Shown in pieces: positions 62,793 to 64,000 of a stretch of 64,000 nt of DNA. Each line of letters starts with the position of its first letter. Position 1 is the stretch's first letter. The DNA is from Vespa crabro (lineage: Eukaryota; Arthropoda; Insecta; Hymenoptera; Vespidae). Below the pieces are notes generated by a model. That model did not search any database. It saw nothing but the letters and a program-made list of their open reading frames with translations, and was not told the DNA's origin. The position numbers and the translations under genes are program-made. Location: the NCBI RefSeq assembly GCF_910589235.1, contig NC_060956.1, positions 6,983,999 to 7,047,998 on the forward strand, in the 5' to 3' direction.

Positions 62793-64000
62793 AACACGTC
62801 TTTTTTATAAAAAAGAAAGGCAAAGGAAAAATGTTTTATAAATATAAATATATTGTAAATTAAACTAAAAAAACATAAAAAGACGATCCAACCGAAAGGA
62901 AATGTCCGCTCGTATTTCGAACGTAATTGAAGAACTTTGATCTCGGTGATCTTATTTACGGTGTGCTCACGGAAAGCAAGAAGTATCAAGAAGAATCTAA
63001 GATAGGATCTGGCTAGTGTCCGAACAAATCGAACTAGTCTTAGTCTAATTATTTTAGACGTTCAGAAATTAACCAAAATGTCTCTGTGTAGAAACTTTTT
63101 CATTCGTCAAGACGGATTTTCGTGAATATTCTGGGATATTCGCGTAGGCTTATCGTAAATATCATTTTTTCTGATAAAAAAAAAAAAAGAAAAGAAAAAA
63201 ACATAAATTAGATTAAGACAATTTTGCAATGAGGAATTCAATTTATTATTTTTTATTCAAAAACACAATTCTTGTGAATATCAGCAAAAAGATCTATTTA
63301 TATTTTCTCTTTTTACCCTTTTACCCTTTCCTACAGCAAAACATTATTAATATACCTAAGTACAAGGTGTTCATAGATATTTTTTCTTCCTCTGATCTAT
63401 CAGACGAATCTCTAAGCCTTTCTCGTTGTCTTTCATTAATCATAAGTTTCGTTATAGTACATAACGTACCCTTGATGAAACTAAATCACCCTATGGAAAG
63501 TGAATTTCTTAGCTTGCCGATGCTTGTCTTGAATGCTTTAAAAGATTTAACGCACATATTCTACGTATCTCGATTATCTACGTTGAAAGCTTTCGCATTA
63601 CAATTATTCTATTTTACGATCTTATACATAAGTATATATTATTTCAATAATGGATAATAGCATGAAGAGGAAAGAAGAGAAAGAAAAAATGGGAACGCTA
63701 TCGAATGAGAATTAAAAAAAAAAAGGAAAAAGAAAAAGAAAAAGAATATAAGAAAAGAAATTTATTAGCTCTTTCGAAATAATGATGAATATAAATTAAA
63801 AAAAGAATAATAATAATAATAATAATAATAAAAAATAAATAAATAAATAAAAATAAAATGTAGAGTATTTAAGAACCTCAAAAGATTAACTTTTCATTTT
63901 CTTTATTTTTTGTCTTTTTTTTATTCACGTAAGAACCTTTTACGATTCATAGTTGTTTGTTGCTTATATTCTACTTGCTTTCTTCGCTTCTCGTTCCTTT
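59855..64000. other. Intergenic or intronic DNA, microsatellites only
   Basis: 4.1 kb without a supportable gene. It holds a (GA)n tract at about 61129-61193, a (CT)n tract at about 62168-62188, a (TA)n tract at about 62758-62786, (AAT)n at about 63806-63830 and several A-rich runs. From about 60700 on, CG dinucleotides are more frequent than in the surrounding AT-rich DNA, so it may be the upstream flank or a long intron of a gene off the right edge. Open frames at 62134-62409 and 63229-63657 are not protein-like. Confidence 0.5.

Noticed and set aside
61486..63657. Several open frames in the right-hand 3 kb
   Set aside because: Hydrophobic or low-complexity translations with no family resemblance and no splice structure.

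Overview
The window looks like nuclear DNA of an insect, most likely a hymenopteran (ant, bee or wasp). It is strongly AT-rich. Every protein gene is a eukaryotic intron-exon gene with GT..AG introns that are mostly 60-300 bp. Microsatellites are abundant and the gene set is typically animal. I rebuilt the gene models by hand, checking splice sites, phase and protein-family similarity; no search or alignment was run. The order assignment is inference from composition and gene content.

Layout, left to right. 1-1594 is intron 1 of liprin-alpha, whose first coding exon (1595-1843, minus) lies in a microsatellite-rich zone reaching about 4160. 5219-6129 (+) is a small two-exon single-pass membrane protein. 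7475-8680 (-) is a gene built of seven tiny phase-0 exons, encoding an N-terminal membrane anchor plus a coiled coil. 9305-13056 (+) is the PDH phosphatase regulatory subunit PDPR. 14068-15346 (-) is the ESCRT-III subunit shrub/CHMP4. 16399-18461 (+) is a DUSP3-like phosphatase. About 18840-21300 is a decayed DNA transposon with long inverted arms of degenerate repeats and hAT-like transposase remnants. 21839-25342 (-) is a KIF23/pavarotti kinesin (copy A). About 26120-26700 (-) is a pseudogene of an unrecognised protein. 27249-28456 (-) is RpL13 and 29145-32629 (+) is mitochondrial leucyl-tRNA synthetase. 34233-37522 (-) is a GH18 chitinase. 40535-41701 (+) is KTI12. 43349-45877 (-) is carnosine N-methyltransferase. 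47088-51831 (+) is a PI5P 4-kinase. 54375-58495 (-) is a second KIF23/pavarotti kinesin (copy B). 59183-59854 (-) is the mitoNEET-family protein CISD3. The last 4 kb holds microsatellites and no gene I can support.

Most genes are unrelated housekeeping genes in compact divergent or convergent pairs: coiled-coil gene/PDPR, shrub/DUSP, RpL13/LARS2 and CARNMT1/PIP4K share upstream regions; PDPR/shrub, LARS2/chitinase and PIP4K/KIF23-B are tail to tail. PDPR, LARS2 and CISD3 are predicted mitochondrial; shrub and KIF23 both belong to the cytokinesis/abscission machinery.

The most notable observations are: (1) two intact KIF23 genes about 30 kb apart with identical intron phases through the motor, where copy A has fused the last six exons of copy B into one, a pattern expected of cDNA-mediated intron loss; (2) the micro-exon coiled-coil gene, invisible to ORF scanning; (3) an in-frame 61-residue cassette exon in the PI5P 4-kinase carrying a 14-3-3-like motif; (4) a run of four hairpins in an intron of the same gene; and (5) inverted arrays of about 38-bp repeats around the dead transposon and on both sides of the chitinase gene.
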